DNA of 64,000 nt from Rossellomorea vietnamensis (GTDB taxonomy: Bacteria > Bacillota > Bacilli > Bacillales > Bacillaceae_B). Of the stretch, positions 37,992 to 47,212 are shown in pieces. The number at the start of each line of letters is the position of its first letter. Position 1 is the first letter of the stretch. The translations under genes were made by a program, and so were the position numbers. The DNA lies in contig NZ_VTEI01000003.1 of the NCBI RefSeq assembly GCF_008180415.1, positions 643,556-707,555 of the forward strand, given 5' to 3'. The notes under the pieces were generated by a model. That model was given only the letters and a program-made list of their open reading frames with translations, did no database searches and was not told the DNA's origin.

Positions 37992-39437
37992 ATGACTAAA
38001 AAAGGTTTTGCAGATTATAGAGTAAGTGATGACATCCAACGAGCATTAGCTGTCTTAAAATATGAAACGCCAACAGAAGTGCAAAGTAAAGTAATTCCAG
38101 CTGCAATGGAAAGCCAGGATCTGGTCGTCAAAGCCCAAACAGGAAGCGGGAAGACCGCCTCTTTTGGAATCCCTGTTTCCGACCTGATTGAATGGGAGGA
38201 GAAAAAGCCTCAGGCATTAATCCTTACACCAACCAGGGAGCTCGCGGTCCAAGTTCGCGAAGATATAACCAATATCGGAAGGTTTAAGCGTATTAAAGCA
38301 GTGGCCGTCTATGGTAAAGAACCTTTTTCAAAACAAAGGGAAGAACTGAAACAAAAAACTCATGTAGTCGTGGGTACGCCAGGCCGGGTCATGGACCATA
38401 TTGAACGAGAAACGCTGGATCTGGAGAAAATCAAGTATCTTATCATTGATGAAGCGGATGAAATGCTTAATCGAGGTTTTATCGAGGAAGTGGAAGCAAT
38501 TATCAATAAGCTGCCTTCCGATCGAGTAACGATGGTCTTTTCGGCTACCCTGCCTAAAGACGTTGAAAACCTTTGCCATAAATATATGAAAAACCCTCTT
38601 CAGATTGAGATTGAATCAACCGGAGTCACGGCTGATACGATTGAACATTCCTTGATTGAAGTGAAAGAAGAAGAAAAGATCTCACTTCTTAAAGACATAA
38701 CGGTCGTAGAAAATCCTGACAGCTGCCTGATTTTCTGCCGTACCAAAGAACACGTCGATACTGTTTACTCAGAACTCGATAAAGCTGGATATCCATGTGA
38801 GCGACTCCATGGCGGTCTGGAACAAGAGGACAGGTTCTCTGTCATGGAAGGCTTCAAATTGGGGAACTTCCGCTATCTGGTAGCCACTGATGTTGCTGCA
38901 AGAGGGATTGATATTGATAACGTAACACTGGTCATCAACTATGACGTGCCTATGGAAAAAGAGAGCTATGTGCACCGTACCGGAAGAACCGGCCGTGCTG
39001 GAAATAAAGGGAAAGCAATAACGTTTTCAACTCCTTATGAAGCAAAGTTCATCAAAGCAATTGAAAGATATATCGGCTTTGAACTGCCGGAATTAGAAGC
39101 TCCAAGCTATCCGGAAGTCGCAGCCGGAAAAGCTGCATTCGAAGAAAAACTCAGCGGCAGGCGCGTTGTAAGAAATAACAAGACCGCCCGCATCAATCAA
39201 GATATTATGAAACTTCACTTCACCGGCGGGAAAAAGAAGAAGATCCGCGCCGTTGATTTCGTCGGAACAATCGCTAAAATTCCCGGCGTCACTGCAGATG
39301 ATATCGGCATTATCACCATCCATGATCAAATGTCCTACGTTGATATACTGAATGGTAAGGGCTCACTGGTTCTGCAAGCCATGGAACATGAGACTGTCAA
39401 AGGGAAGAAGTTAAAGGTTAGTAAGGCGATTAAATAA
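37992..39437 (+). CDS. dbpA: ATP-dependent RNA helicase DbpA (YxiN)
   Basis: A 481-residue DEAD-box helicase involved in 50S ribosome assembly. Motifs in order: Q motif near residue 30, AQTGSGKT (I), PTRELAVQ (Ia), VVGTPGR (Ib), IDEADEML (II), VFSATLP (III), [11 protein letters not shown] (V), [10 protein letters not shown] (VI). The C-terminal 75 residues ([20 protein letters not shown]...) are the DbpA RNA-recognition domain that binds hairpin 92 of 23S rRNA. Start ATG with a modest GAGG site. Own terminator. Confidence 0.94.
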   Translation: MTKKGFADYRVSDDIQRALAVLKYETPTEVQSKVIPAAMESQDLVVKAQTGSGKTASFGIPVSDLIEWEEKKPQALILTPTRELAVQVREDITNIGRFKRIKAVAVYGKEPFSKQREELKQKTHVVVGTPGRVMDHIERETLDLEKIKYLIIDEADEMLNRGFIEEVEAIINKLPSDRVTMVFSATLPKDVENLCHKYMKNPLQIEIESTGVTADTIEHSLIEVKEEEKISLLKDITVVENPDSCLIFCRTKEHVDTVYSELDKAGYPCERLHGGLEQEDRFSVMEGFKLGNFRYLVATDVAARGIDIDNVTLVINYDVPMEKESYVHRTGRTGRAGNKGKAITFSTPYEAKFIKAIERYIGFELPELEAPSYPEVAAGKAAFEEKLSGRRVVRNNKTARINQDIMKLHFTGGKKKKIRAVDFVGTIAKIPGVTADDIGIITIHDQMSYVDILNGKGSLVLQAMEHETVKGKKLKVSKAIK

Positions 39438-39484
39438 AATAGCATCTTAAATCCAACTAAATAGGCTACTGGCTTCAGGTAATG

Positions 39485-39520
39485 AAAAGAGTATTGCACT
39501 AAGTGCAATACTCTTTTTGG
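39485..39520 (+). terminator. Intrinsic terminator of dbpA
   Basis: AAAGAGTATTGCACT / AGTGCAATACTCTTT stem with TT tail. Confidence 0.88.
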
Positions 39521-39817
39521 TGGTGAGATTAAACATTTCTATGGTCTTCGAGCTTCAATGTAAACAGCCTTTTCCAGCGGGGCATTCATACCATTTTGCA
39601 TTAAAAATAGTGACATCAGAAGTCAAGTCTATATTTCACCCCAACTTTCAGTGGACACAATAAAACTCTCCACCACTAAAATGGTGAAGAGCAATAATGC
39701 AGGTAGTGAGCAGCACTATACTTCTCTGCTGAATACCTCGAGTATAAGCAAATGGAGGGTGCTCGCTTTAGGAAGAGACTTCCTCAGTTCAATATTATCG
39801 GTTAGGGTCACATATCA
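39521..39817. other. Gene-free interval downstream of the sugar locus
   Basis: Contains a small hairpin CTCTCCACCA / TGGTGAAGAG (39667-39692) but no supported gene; the one plus-strand open frame (39651-39863) has no site and runs into the convergent regulator gene. Confidence 0.5.
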
Positions 39818-40801
39818 CTATTTCACAGAATTTCTAACCACTAGTTTTGTTGGCAACGTGTAATGGTGATTCACTTTTTCGCCGGCAAGAACTTGAAAAA
39901 TAAGATGTACAGCCAAGGCTCCCACTTCATACTTTGGCTGCGTGATTGTAGTTAGTGGAGGAGATACATATTCGGATATTTGAATATCATCGAAACCTAT
40001 TATAGAGATATCTGCGGGCACCTTAATATTATGCTCTTGTAAGGCCTTCAATCCCCCGATTGCCATTTCATCATTAGCGTAAAAAATGGACTGCGGCAGA
40101 TTCTGTTGAGCAATAAGCAATTGGGTAGCGCGATATCCCCCCTCCCTTGTGAAATCACCGGAAATTTTCCACTTGGAATGATAACCGATCCCATAATGCT
40201 TCAAAGCTCTCATATATCCTTCAAAACGCCTGTTATTATCAAATGAGTTTGCCGGACCGCTTACAAAAGCTACTTCTTTAGAACCTCTCTGAATCAAGTG
40301 CTCTGTTGCTATAAACCCTCCATGCTCATTATCGACTTCGACTTGATAAATATTTTCACTTGTTACATTCCGATCCAAGACAATCAACGGGAAGCATTCC
40401 CGTGCTGATTCCAAAGTGATGTCGTCACTAATATTGTGGGCTAAAATGATAGCACCATCAACCCGTTTTTCCTTTAAGAACTTAACGGCCGTAGATTGCG
40501 ATCCCCCTACAGAGCTGCAGGCAATCAAATCATACCCATTTGAAGAAGCAACATCCTGGACTCCCTTTATTAATTCAGAATAATATGGTCCAGACAAATC
40601 ACTCAATATAAGTGCGATTGTATTGGTTTTATCTCTTTTTAAATCAGATGCTATGCCATTCTTTTGATAATTTAGAGCTTTTGCTGCTGCTTCTACTTTC
40701 TGTTTTGTCTTTAAACTGATCTTTTCACTATTATTTAAGGCATATGAAACAGTCGATACTGCTACTCCAGCTAACTTTGCTACATCTTTTATAGTTGCCA
40801 T
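39818..40801 (-). CDS. LacI-family regulator of the beta-1,2-glucan locus
   Basis: A 327-residue repressor. An N-terminal LacI helix-turn-helix and hinge (MATIKDVAKLAGVAVSTVSY, then minor-groove helix) precede a periplasmic-binding-protein-like effector domain (residues about 60-325, IALILSDLSGPYYSELIKGV, SIIGFDDIQISEYVSPPLTT). It is the last gene of the minus-strand operon and very probably binds the two TGAAACGTTTCA palindromes at 44788 and 44914, with a sugar such as sophorose as inducer (inferred). Confidence 0.9.
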   Translation of the reverse strand: MATIKDVAKLAGVAVSTVSYALNNSEKISLKTKQKVEAAAKALNYQKNGIASDLKRDKTNTIALILSDLSGPYYSELIKGVQDVASSNGYDLIACSSVGGSQSTAVKFLKEKRVDGAIILAHNISDDITLESARECFPLIVLDRNVTSENIYQVEVDNEHGGFIATEHLIQRGSKEVAFVSGPANSFDNNRRFEGYMRALKHYGIGYHSKWKISGDFTREGGYRATQLLIAQQNLPQSIFYANDEMAIGGLKALQEHNIKVPADISIIGFDDIQISEYVSPPLTTITQPKYEVGALAVHLIFQVLAGEKVNHHYTLPTKLVVRNSVK

Positions 40802-40825
40802 TCCAATTTGCCTCCGTACAACAAT

Positions 40826-41611
40826 CTACCTTGAATTTTTAATCGGCAGCCAGGTCAGAACCCTCTGGATGGCAGCATCCCAGAATTCCCAAGTATGGTC
40901 ACCTGATAAGAACTCAGTGGTAGTTGATAAGTTTAATTCTTTACTTTTATTATGAAATCTTACATTATGTTCGTATAAAAAATCTTCCGTCCCGCATGTT
41001 TGATAGATCATGGGTTTTTTTTCTGCTGAAAGACCAAGTTCTTCCAGTTTCCAAAGAATATCATTTTCTGTACGGGATATGTCATCCTCTCCAAATACAA
41101 GAGTCAGCGCTCTTTTTTTATCGTCCTCTTGTTTTCGGACATTTTCCAGATGGAACACCATATCGGTGACTCCTGACATGGAAGCTATTGCCCCAAATTC
41201 TTCTGGTTTGTTCAATCCCCATTTAAGTGCCCCAAATCCACCCATTGAGTGGCCGGCAACAAAGGTATCTTCTCTCTTATCCGAAAGAGGAAACATCGTG
41301 CGGGCTTTCAGCAGGAATTCTTCAGTTAGGAACTTCCAATAGTCTCCACCATATACCATATCAGTATAATAGCTATTGTCAACGGCAGGCATTACAACAG
41401 CTAGTCCACGTCCCTCAACATACCGCTGTAGAGAAGTGCTATCAATCCAAGTGTTATGATGGTCGCTGAATCCATGAAGCAGGAACAGGGTAGGATACTT
41501 CACTTCCCTATTCTGCTTTAAAGATTCCACAGTCTCCTGCGGAAGAAGAACACTCATTGAAACGACCTTTGACAGCACTTCTGAATAAAAGCTGCATTCT
41601 ATACGAGGCAT
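40826..41611 (-). CDS. Esterase D/CE1-like serine esterase in the glucan locus
   Basis: A 261-residue alpha/beta hydrolase of the putative-esterase family. LLHGFSDHHNTW gives the oxyanion loop, GHSMGGFGAL the nucleophile elbow (Ser about residue 130), an Asp follows in TCGTEDFLYEHN and the His is in SGDHTWEFW. No signal peptide, so it acts inside the cell. Relatives remove acetyl or other acyl groups from sugars or short esters. ATG at 41611 has AAGGAG at 8 bases. Position between the permeases and regulator suggests deacylation of imported oligosaccharides. Confidence 0.85.
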   Translation of the reverse strand: MPRIECSFYSEVLSKVVSMSVLLPQETVESLKQNREVKYPTLFLLHGFSDHHNTWIDSTSLQRYVEGRGLAVVMPAVDNSYYTDMVYGGDYWKFLTEEFLLKARTMFPLSDKREDTFVAGHSMGGFGALKWGLNKPEEFGAIASMSGVTDMVFHLENVRKQEDDKKRALTLVFGEDDISRTENDILWKLEELGLSAEKKPMIYQTCGTEDFLYEHNVRFHNKSKELNLSTTTEFLSGDHTWEFWDAAIQRVLTWLPIKNSR

Positions 41612-41680
41612 ATTCAACACTCCTTACTTGTATTAAAATTACGAAAAGCTGTACATATTATCCATCGTACATTTACCCTT

Positions 41681-42502
41681 TTATTTAATTCCAGAGACAT
41701 TGAATCCTTCAATAATATATTTCTGGAAAATAGTGAAGATGATAATAACAGGAATAACCATTAATGCTGAACCGGCCATTTGCAGACCATAGTTAGTTAC
41801 ATTCTCATCTTGCAATAATGAGAGTCCGACAGATAAAGTGTAAAGAGACTGATCGTTGGCAATAATCAGCGGCCATAAGAAACTGTTCCAAGATGCAATG
41901 AAGGTCAAGATGACTTGAACGGCCAGAATTGGTTTAGCAAGCGGGATAATTAATCTCATGAAGATGTAAAATTCTCCTGCACCATCAAGTCTTGCAGCTT
42001 CTATTAAATCATCAGGTATAGTTACCATGAACTGTCTAATCAAGAAGATATTAAATGCGGAAATTAATCCTGGCAGAATAATTCCGGTCATTGTGTTTGT
42101 TAATCCCATCTCATTTAGTATCAGGTAAGTTGGGATCATCGTAACCTGTCCAGGAAGCATCATGGTGATCAGGACAACCATAAACCAGATTTCTTTTCCT
42201 CTAAAATGAAATTTTCCAAACCCGTATCCCGCCATCGTATTAAGCAGCAATCCAATCATCGAAAAGAATACAATAATCAAAGTGTTAACCAAATAAACAT
42301 CAAAGTTCAGGTTTTGGAAAAGCTCGATGTAATGGCTAAATGTCGGGTCATTGGGAAGAACGGTTGGAGGTATAGCAAGTACTTCTGTTTCATTTTTAAA
42401 TGAACTCAGAATCATCCAGATAAACGGCAGAGCGACAAGCAGCCCGCCAATTAACATAATTGTGATGACAATTGATTTCTCCACTTTATTTTTCAGTAAC
42501 AC
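41681..42502 (-). CDS. Carbohydrate ABC transporter permease (MalG type)
   Basis: A 273-residue inner-membrane permease with six helices and the EAA loop DDLIEAARLDGAGEFYIFMRLIIPLAKP. Start taken at GTG 42502, preceded by GTGAGGTGA and 10 bases after the upstream permease stop; the longer frame would overlap that gene. With the MalF-type partner and lipoprotein it forms a CUT1 importer. No ATPase is encoded here, so a shared MsmX-like ATPase is expected elsewhere. Confidence 0.9.
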   Translation of the reverse strand: MLLKNKVEKSIVITIMLIGGLLVALPFIWMILSSFKNETEVLAIPPTVLPNDPTFSHYIELFQNLNFDVYLVNTLIIVFFSMIGLLLNTMAGYGFGKFHFRGKEIWFMVVLITMMLPGQVTMIPTYLILNEMGLTNTMTGIILPGLISAFNIFLIRQFMVTIPDDLIEAARLDGAGEFYIFMRLIIPLAKPILAVQVILTFIASWNSFLWPLIIANDQSLYTLSVGLSLLQDENVTNYGLQMAGSALMVIPVIIIFTIFQKYIIEGFNVSGIK

Positions 42503-42512
42503 AGCAGTCACC

Positions 42513-43400
42513 TCACATCGTTTGATCTGACTTTCTAAATTTAAATTGAACCAGTGTGGCGGCAATTACAATAACGAATAGAACAAATGAAGCTGCAGCC
42601 CCATATCCAAATTCACTATATTGGAAGCCTTCCTGGTAAATGAACAAGGCAATAGAATTCGTTCCGTTCAACGGTCCGCCCTCTGTCATAACAAAAGGCT
42701 CCTCGAAAAATTGCAGCCATCCAATCAATGTAGTCACTGTTACAAAGAATGTCGCAAAACTCATTGATGGGAGGGTAATATAAATCAGTTTCTGCCAACG
42801 ATTTGCACCATCTATATCAGCCGCTTCGTAATAAGTCCTCGGTATGGATTGTAAGGCAGCTAAGAAGATCAGCATGCTGACCCCATTACTCTTCCATACT
42901 GCCAAAAGAATCAGTGAAAGCTTCGCAATAAACGGATCTTCCAACCAAGGTACAGAAGCTAGATTTAAAGAATTCAGTATAAAATTAAACAAGCCATATT
43001 CCTGGTTATATAGAAAGCCCCACACCACGGCAACAGCTACTATATTTGTAATCGAAGGCATGTAATATATCACTCTAAAGGTTGAGGCTAACCAACTTCC
43101 GATCAGATTAAGAAAGAAAGCTATAATAAAAGAACTTCCCACGGCGAGCGGCACACCGATAATAACGTAAATAAATGTATTTCCAATAGACTGAAGAAAC
43201 ACTTTATCTCCAAATAAGTTAATAAAGTTTCCTAACCCAATAAACTCAATATTGGACCAGTTCGCCAAGCCCGCTAAATTCATATCTGTAAAACTTATGC
43301 TGAAGGCAATAATGATTGGCAAGAAAGCAAATAGCATTAATAATAATACAGCTGGTCCAATGAAAAACATGGGTGTAAGCTTTGTTTTCATTTTATTCAT
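42513..43400 (-). CDS. Carbohydrate ABC transporter permease (MalF type)
   Basis: A 295-residue permease with six membrane helices (first about 12-34) and an EAA loop RTYYEAADIDGANRWQKLIYITLPSM. It pairs with the MalG-type permease immediately downstream. AAGGACC precedes the ATG. Listeria innocua has a comparable permease pair next to its sophoro-oligosaccharide-binding protein. Confidence 0.9.
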   Translation of the reverse strand: MNKMKTKLTPMFFIGPAVLLLMLFAFLPIIIAFSISFTDMNLAGLANWSNIEFIGLGNFINLFGDKVFLQSIGNTFIYVIIGVPLAVGSSFIIAFFLNLIGSWLASTFRVIYYMPSITNIVAVAVVWGFLYNQEYGLFNFILNSLNLASVPWLEDPFIAKLSLILLAVWKSNGVSMLIFLAALQSIPRTYYEAADIDGANRWQKLIYITLPSMSFATFFVTVTTLIGWLQFFEEPFVMTEGGPLNGTNSIALFIYQEGFQYSEFGYGAAASFVLFVIVIAATLVQFKFRKSDQTM

Positions 43401-43477
43401 CGAGGTCCTTCCCTCCTAGCCTCTATGATAAAAAGGGGTGCAAGTACTCATGCACCCACTTCTCATATTGTGTTTTT

Positions 43478-44707
43478 CTATTCTGATAATACATTAGCGG
43501 CAGTATCTTTGTAATCTGCAATGGCTTCTTCAATATCTTTACCGCCACGGTTGATCTCCTCTAGCTGGCTTAATAACTCTTGTCCTAATCTTTCAAACTC
43601 AGGTATTAATGGAAGAGGCTGCGTGGACTCTAGTTGTTCTCCAAATGTGCTGACCATTGGATCATCGGCCAAAACAGGGTCTTCCCAAGCAGCCATATTT
43701 GCAGGCAGCTCGCTATTTGCTTTATACCACTCTACTTGTGTCTCGGCGTCAGCCATCCAATTAATGAAATCTAGTGCCAGATCAACTTTCTCCGTATTAT
43801 TAAACACAGCAAGATGCGCTCCGCCCATCATCGACTTATTATTTTCAGCTTCAGGCATTACGTGTACATCCCATTGTCCTTCAATTTCCGGTGCTCTATC
43901 CTTGATCGTCCCAATATCCCAGGGACCACTGAAGAACATTGGTTTTGATCCATCAGCAAATGCTTGGAAGAATTCCTTTCCTTTTTCCATTTGCGACAAT
44001 TCTTCTTCATAATATAGGTGGTGTAACTCTATTGCTTCTTTAAATTCAGCACTATTGAAGTTTTCAGAACCTTTACCAACTTCATAGTCCCATCCTTGCT
44101 GCCAAGCCAGCATAAACGGGAATTGTGGATCACTTTTAGGCATATCGATTGCGTACTGCCCTTCACCACGAGCAGCCAGCTGCCTTGAAGCATCTGTCAT
44201 TTCATCCCAAGTATCCGGTCCTTCCGGGTAACCGACTTCTCCAAGAAGATCTGTACGATAGAATAATAACCGGGTATCGACATACCACGGAATAGCGATG
44301 GTTTCTTCTTCAAATGTTGTTGTTCCAATGGCACCTTCATAGAAATTTTCAGGATTTAGATTCTCATAGTCATCTAGATGTTCTGTTAAATCAAGGAAAG
44401 TCCCTGCTTCTGCAAATTCCGCTACCCAAGTAGTTCCTATTTGTAAAACATCCGGACCTTTCCCGGAAGCTACTGCGGTCAGCAGTTTATCATGAGCATT
44501 TGCCCAAGGGATAGTCTGAACTTTTACAGTTACTCCATTTTCATCTTCAAATTCTGTGACAAATTCATCTAAGGCCCCTGACATCGTCCAAACATTCAGA
44601 GTGTCATCACTTTCCCCTCCAGAACTTTCACCTGAAGAACAAGCACCCAATAATAAAGTAAGGCTTAAGATAATACTAATTGGCTTCCATTTAAACAATT
44701 TATTCAT
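43478..44707 (-). CDS. Sugar-binding lipoprotein of ABC importer, probably for beta-1,2-gluco-oligosaccharides
   Basis: A 409-residue type-1 extracellular solute-binding protein. Lipobox LTLLLGAC (Cys about residue 24) is followed by a Ser/Gly/Glu linker and the binding domain with NVWTMSG and PWYVDTRLLFYRTDLL. The start at 44707 has AGAAGG; the longer frame passes through the operator region. It is the first gene of the minus operon, transcribed from 44808-44836. Assignment to sophoro-oligosaccharides rests on the GH94 and GH3 neighbours. Confidence 0.88.
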   Translation of the reverse strand: MNKLFKWKPISIILSLTLLLGACSSGESSGGESDDTLNVWTMSGALDEFVTEFEDENGVTVKVQTIPWANAHDKLLTAVASGKGPDVLQIGTTWVAEFAEAGTFLDLTEHLDDYENLNPENFYEGAIGTTTFEEETIAIPWYVDTRLLFYRTDLLGEVGYPEGPDTWDEMTDASRQLAARGEGQYAIDMPKSDPQFPFMLAWQQGWDYEVGKGSENFNSAEFKEAIELHHLYYEEELSQMEKGKEFFQAFADGSKPMFFSGPWDIGTIKDRAPEIEGQWDVHVMPEAENNKSMMGGAHLAVFNNTEKVDLALDFINWMADAETQVEWYKANSELPANMAAWEDPVLADDPMVSTFGEQLESTQPLPLIPEFERLGQELLSQLEEINRGGKDIEEAIADYKDTAANVLSE

Positions 44708-44787
44708 CCTTCTAACACCCCTTCGAAAAATATAAAGTAACATAATGGAAAAACTATTGAACTCGATTTTGCTTGCCGAAGAATTAG

Positions 44788-44799
44788 TGAAACGTTTCA
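44788..44799. promoter_or_regulatory. LacI-type operator O1 (minus-strand operon)
   Basis: The perfect palindrome TGAAACGTTTCA, just downstream of the minus-strand -10, where bound repressor would block initiation. The identical sequence occurs at 44914-44925; centre-to-centre distance 126 bases, close to twelve helical turns. Confidence 0.8.
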
Positions 44800-44807
44800 A
44801 TGAATTT

Positions 44808-44836
44808 ATTATAATTTATATTGTAATCGGTTTCAA
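44808..44836 (-). promoter_or_regulatory. Promoter of the transporter operon with overlapping cre site
   Basis: Minus-strand TTGAAA (44836-44831), 17 bases, TATAAT (44813-44808). TGTAATCGGTTTCA at 44822-44835 matches the CcpA cre consensus TGWAANCGNTNWCA at every defined position and covers the -35 and upstream spacer, so catabolite repression by occlusion is expected. Confidence 0.82.
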
Positions 44837-44912
44837 CTACTTTTTTATTTTATTTTTCAGAGAGTTTGGTGCTATTAAGACTAAATAATGAACAAAAATT
44901 GCTCTGGAGTTA

Positions 44913-44941
44913 TTGAAACGTTTCACCAAATCTATTATAGT
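44913..44941 (+). promoter_or_regulatory. Promoter of the glucosidase/phosphorylase operon with operator O2
   Basis: TTGAAA (44913-44918), 17 bases, TATAGT (44936-44941). The second TGAAACGTTTCA palindrome (44914-44925) covers the -35 box. Confidence 0.8.
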
Positions 44942-45027
44942 TATGTAAGAAAGCGAATACAATCCCTCATGAAAACGAAGAAACCACTAAATAAAACAGT
45001 CTAATATCATTTAAAGGAGGAGAATCC

Positions 45028-47193
45028 ATGCAAGACGTTAACTTAACTGAATTACTCAGCAAAATGACATTGGATGAAAAAATTGCTCAATTGACTCAAT
45101 TGGCGACCCCTTTCTTCAAAGGTTCTAAAGATCAAGGAGAAATAACGGGTCCAATGAAAGAAATGGGAATTACACAAAAGGTGATTGAGAATGCAGGTTC
45201 TGTATTAGGTGCTTCCGGAGCACAGCAAACAAAGTCTATTCAAGAGGAGCACCTAAAGAATAATAGGTTAGGCATTCCCTTGCTGTTCATGTCTGACATC
45301 GTACATGGATATGAAACTATCTTTCCTATTCCATTAGCAATGGGTTGCTCTTGGGATTTATCTCTTGCTGAAAAAAGTGCGGAAATAGCCGCAAAAGAAG
45401 CTGCAGTATCAGGTGTGCACGTGACTTTTGCACCCATGGTAGATCTTGTTCGTGATCCGAGATGGGGCCGAGTAATGGAAACTACTGGAGAAGATCCCTA
45501 TTTAAATGGTGAATTCTCAAAGGCTCAAGTCAAAGGCTTCCAAGGCAGCAATTTGACAAAGGACTTTAATAGAGTAGCTGCTTGTGTGAAACACTTTGCA
45601 GCTTATGGTGCTCCCGAGGGCGGACGCGACTATAACACGGTCAATATGTCTGAACGGGAAATGTATGAACAATATCTGCCTGCCTATAAAGCAGCAATAG
45701 ACGCCGGTGTTGAAATGGTCATGTCAGCTTTTAATACAGTTGATGGGATACCTGCTACAGGGAGTAAGTACTTAATGAGAAAAATCCTGCGCAAAGAAAT
45801 GGAATTTGAAGGAATCCTTATTTCTGATTGGGGAGCTGTAAAGGAATTGATTCCCCACGGAGTTGCAGAGGATGAGGCTGAGGCCGCATTTAAAGCGCTG
45901 GAGGCAGGAATCGACATTGAAATGATGACCACTTGTTATGTTGATCATTTAAAAGAGCAAATTGAAATGAGGAATCTCACAGAATCATTGGTAGACGAAG
46001 CTGTCCTTCGTATACTTAAGCTAAAGAAAAAACTGGGATTATTCGAAAACCCCTATCGCGGAGCAGATGAACGACTAGAAAATGAGGTGGTCATGTCGGC
46101 TGAGCATCGGGCAGCTTCCCGCGAGCTTGCAACAAAATCACTTGTGTTATTAAAGAACGAAAAGAATGTCCTTCCTCTTAATCACCACCAAAAAATTTCC
46201 CTTATAGGACCTTTTGCGGATAACGGCGACATACTTGGTGCCTGGTCCTGGAAAGGCTCAAGAGAAGACGCTGTTACATTGAAAGAAGGAATTAGCCAGG
46301 GGATGGATCATTCGTTATTGACAATCGCAAAAGGAAGCAACATTCAATCAATATCAGAAGAAGATGCAGCTGAAGCTGTACAGGCTGCCAAAAATTCAGA
46401 TGTGGTCATTCTTGCTTTAGGAGAAGACTCGGAAATGAGTGGAGAAGCTGGTTCCCGCACCAATATCAAGTTACCTCAAGCACAGTTAGACTTATTTGCC
46501 AAAATCAAGGAAACGGGAAAACCTATTGTGGTTGTTCTATTTAATGGCAGGCCGCTTGACTTAACAGATATTCATGATCAAGCTGATGCTATTTTGGAAG
46601 CATGGTATCCAGGTACAGAGGGAGGGGCGGCAATTACGGATGTTCTTTTCGGTAAGGAGAACCCTTCCGGGAAATTGACAATGTCCTTTCCCTATTCCGC
46701 CGGCCAAATCCCTGTTTACTACAATCACTTTAATACCGGAAGGCCAAAGGATGCACCTGATGCGCAAGAAAGATATGCCTCCCAATATCTTGACAGTCCA
46801 AATAAACCTTTATACCCTTTTGGTTTCGGTTTAAGCTATACAAATTTTTTATACAAAAATATCCAACAGTCAGCTGAAAACATGGACCCAGAAGAGGGGA
46901 TATCCTTTACCATTGAGGTAACCAATAATGGAAAAATGGCTGGAGAGGAAGTTGTTCAGTTCTATATACAAGATGTCACCGGCGAGGTTGTCCGACCCTT
47001 AAAAGAATTAAAAGATTTCAGAAAGATTTTCTTAAATCCAGGCGAAACCAAAGAGGTTCTATTCAACTTGAGAGAGGAACAGCTGCGTTATTATCATTCT
47101 GATTTAAGCTTGAAAAGCGATAAAGGAAAATTCAATGTTTTTATCGGATCGAGCAGTGAAGATGTTCTATCTCTTTCTTTTCAATTACTATAA
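45028..47193 (+). CDS. GH3 beta-glucosidase (sophorose-type, cytoplasmic)
   Basis: A 721-residue family-3 glycoside hydrolase: TIM barrel (LMSDIVHGYETIFPIPLA, VKHFAAYG), nucleophile Asp at residue about 267 in ILISDWGAV, an alpha/beta sandwich with GEDSEMSGEAGSR, and a C-terminal fibronectin-III-like domain. No signal peptide, so substrates arrive through the ABC importer. Its neighbour is a 1,2-beta-oligoglucan phosphorylase, and the comparable Listeria GH3 prefers sophorose, so hydrolysis of beta-1,2-glucobiose to glucose is the likely job. AAAGGAGGAG precedes the ATG. Confidence 0.88.
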   Translation: MQDVNLTELLSKMTLDEKIAQLTQLATPFFKGSKDQGEITGPMKEMGITQKVIENAGSVLGASGAQQTKSIQEEHLKNNRLGIPLLFMSDIVHGYETIFPIPLAMGCSWDLSLAEKSAEIAAKEAAVSGVHVTFAPMVDLVRDPRWGRVMETTGEDPYLNGEFSKAQVKGFQGSNLTKDFNRVAACVKHFAAYGAPEGGRDYNTVNMSEREMYEQYLPAYKAAIDAGVEMVMSAFNTVDGIPATGSKYLMRKILRKEMEFEGILISDWGAVKELIPHGVAEDEAEAAFKALEAGIDIEMMTTCYVDHLKEQIEMRNLTESLVDEAVLRILKLKKKLGLFENPYRGADERLENEVVMSAEHRAASRELATKSLVLLKNEKNVLPLNHHQKISLIGPFADNGDILGAWSWKGSREDAVTLKEGISQGMDHSLLTIAKGSNIQSISEEDAAEAVQAAKNSDVVILALGEDSEMSGEAGSRTNIKLPQAQLDLFAKIKETGKPIVVVLFNGRPLDLTDIHDQADAILEAWYPGTEGGAAITDVLFGKENPSGKLTMSFPYSAGQIPVYYNHFNTGRPKDAPDAQERYASQYLDSPNKPLYPFGFGLSYTNFLYKNIQQSAENMDPEEGISFTIEVTNNGKMAGEEVVQFYIQDVTGEVVRPLKELKDFRKIFLNPGETKEVLFNLREEQLRYYHSDLSLKSDKGKFNVFIGSSSEDVLSLSFQLL

Positions 47194-47212
47194 TCCTAAA
47201 GGAGAATGACAC

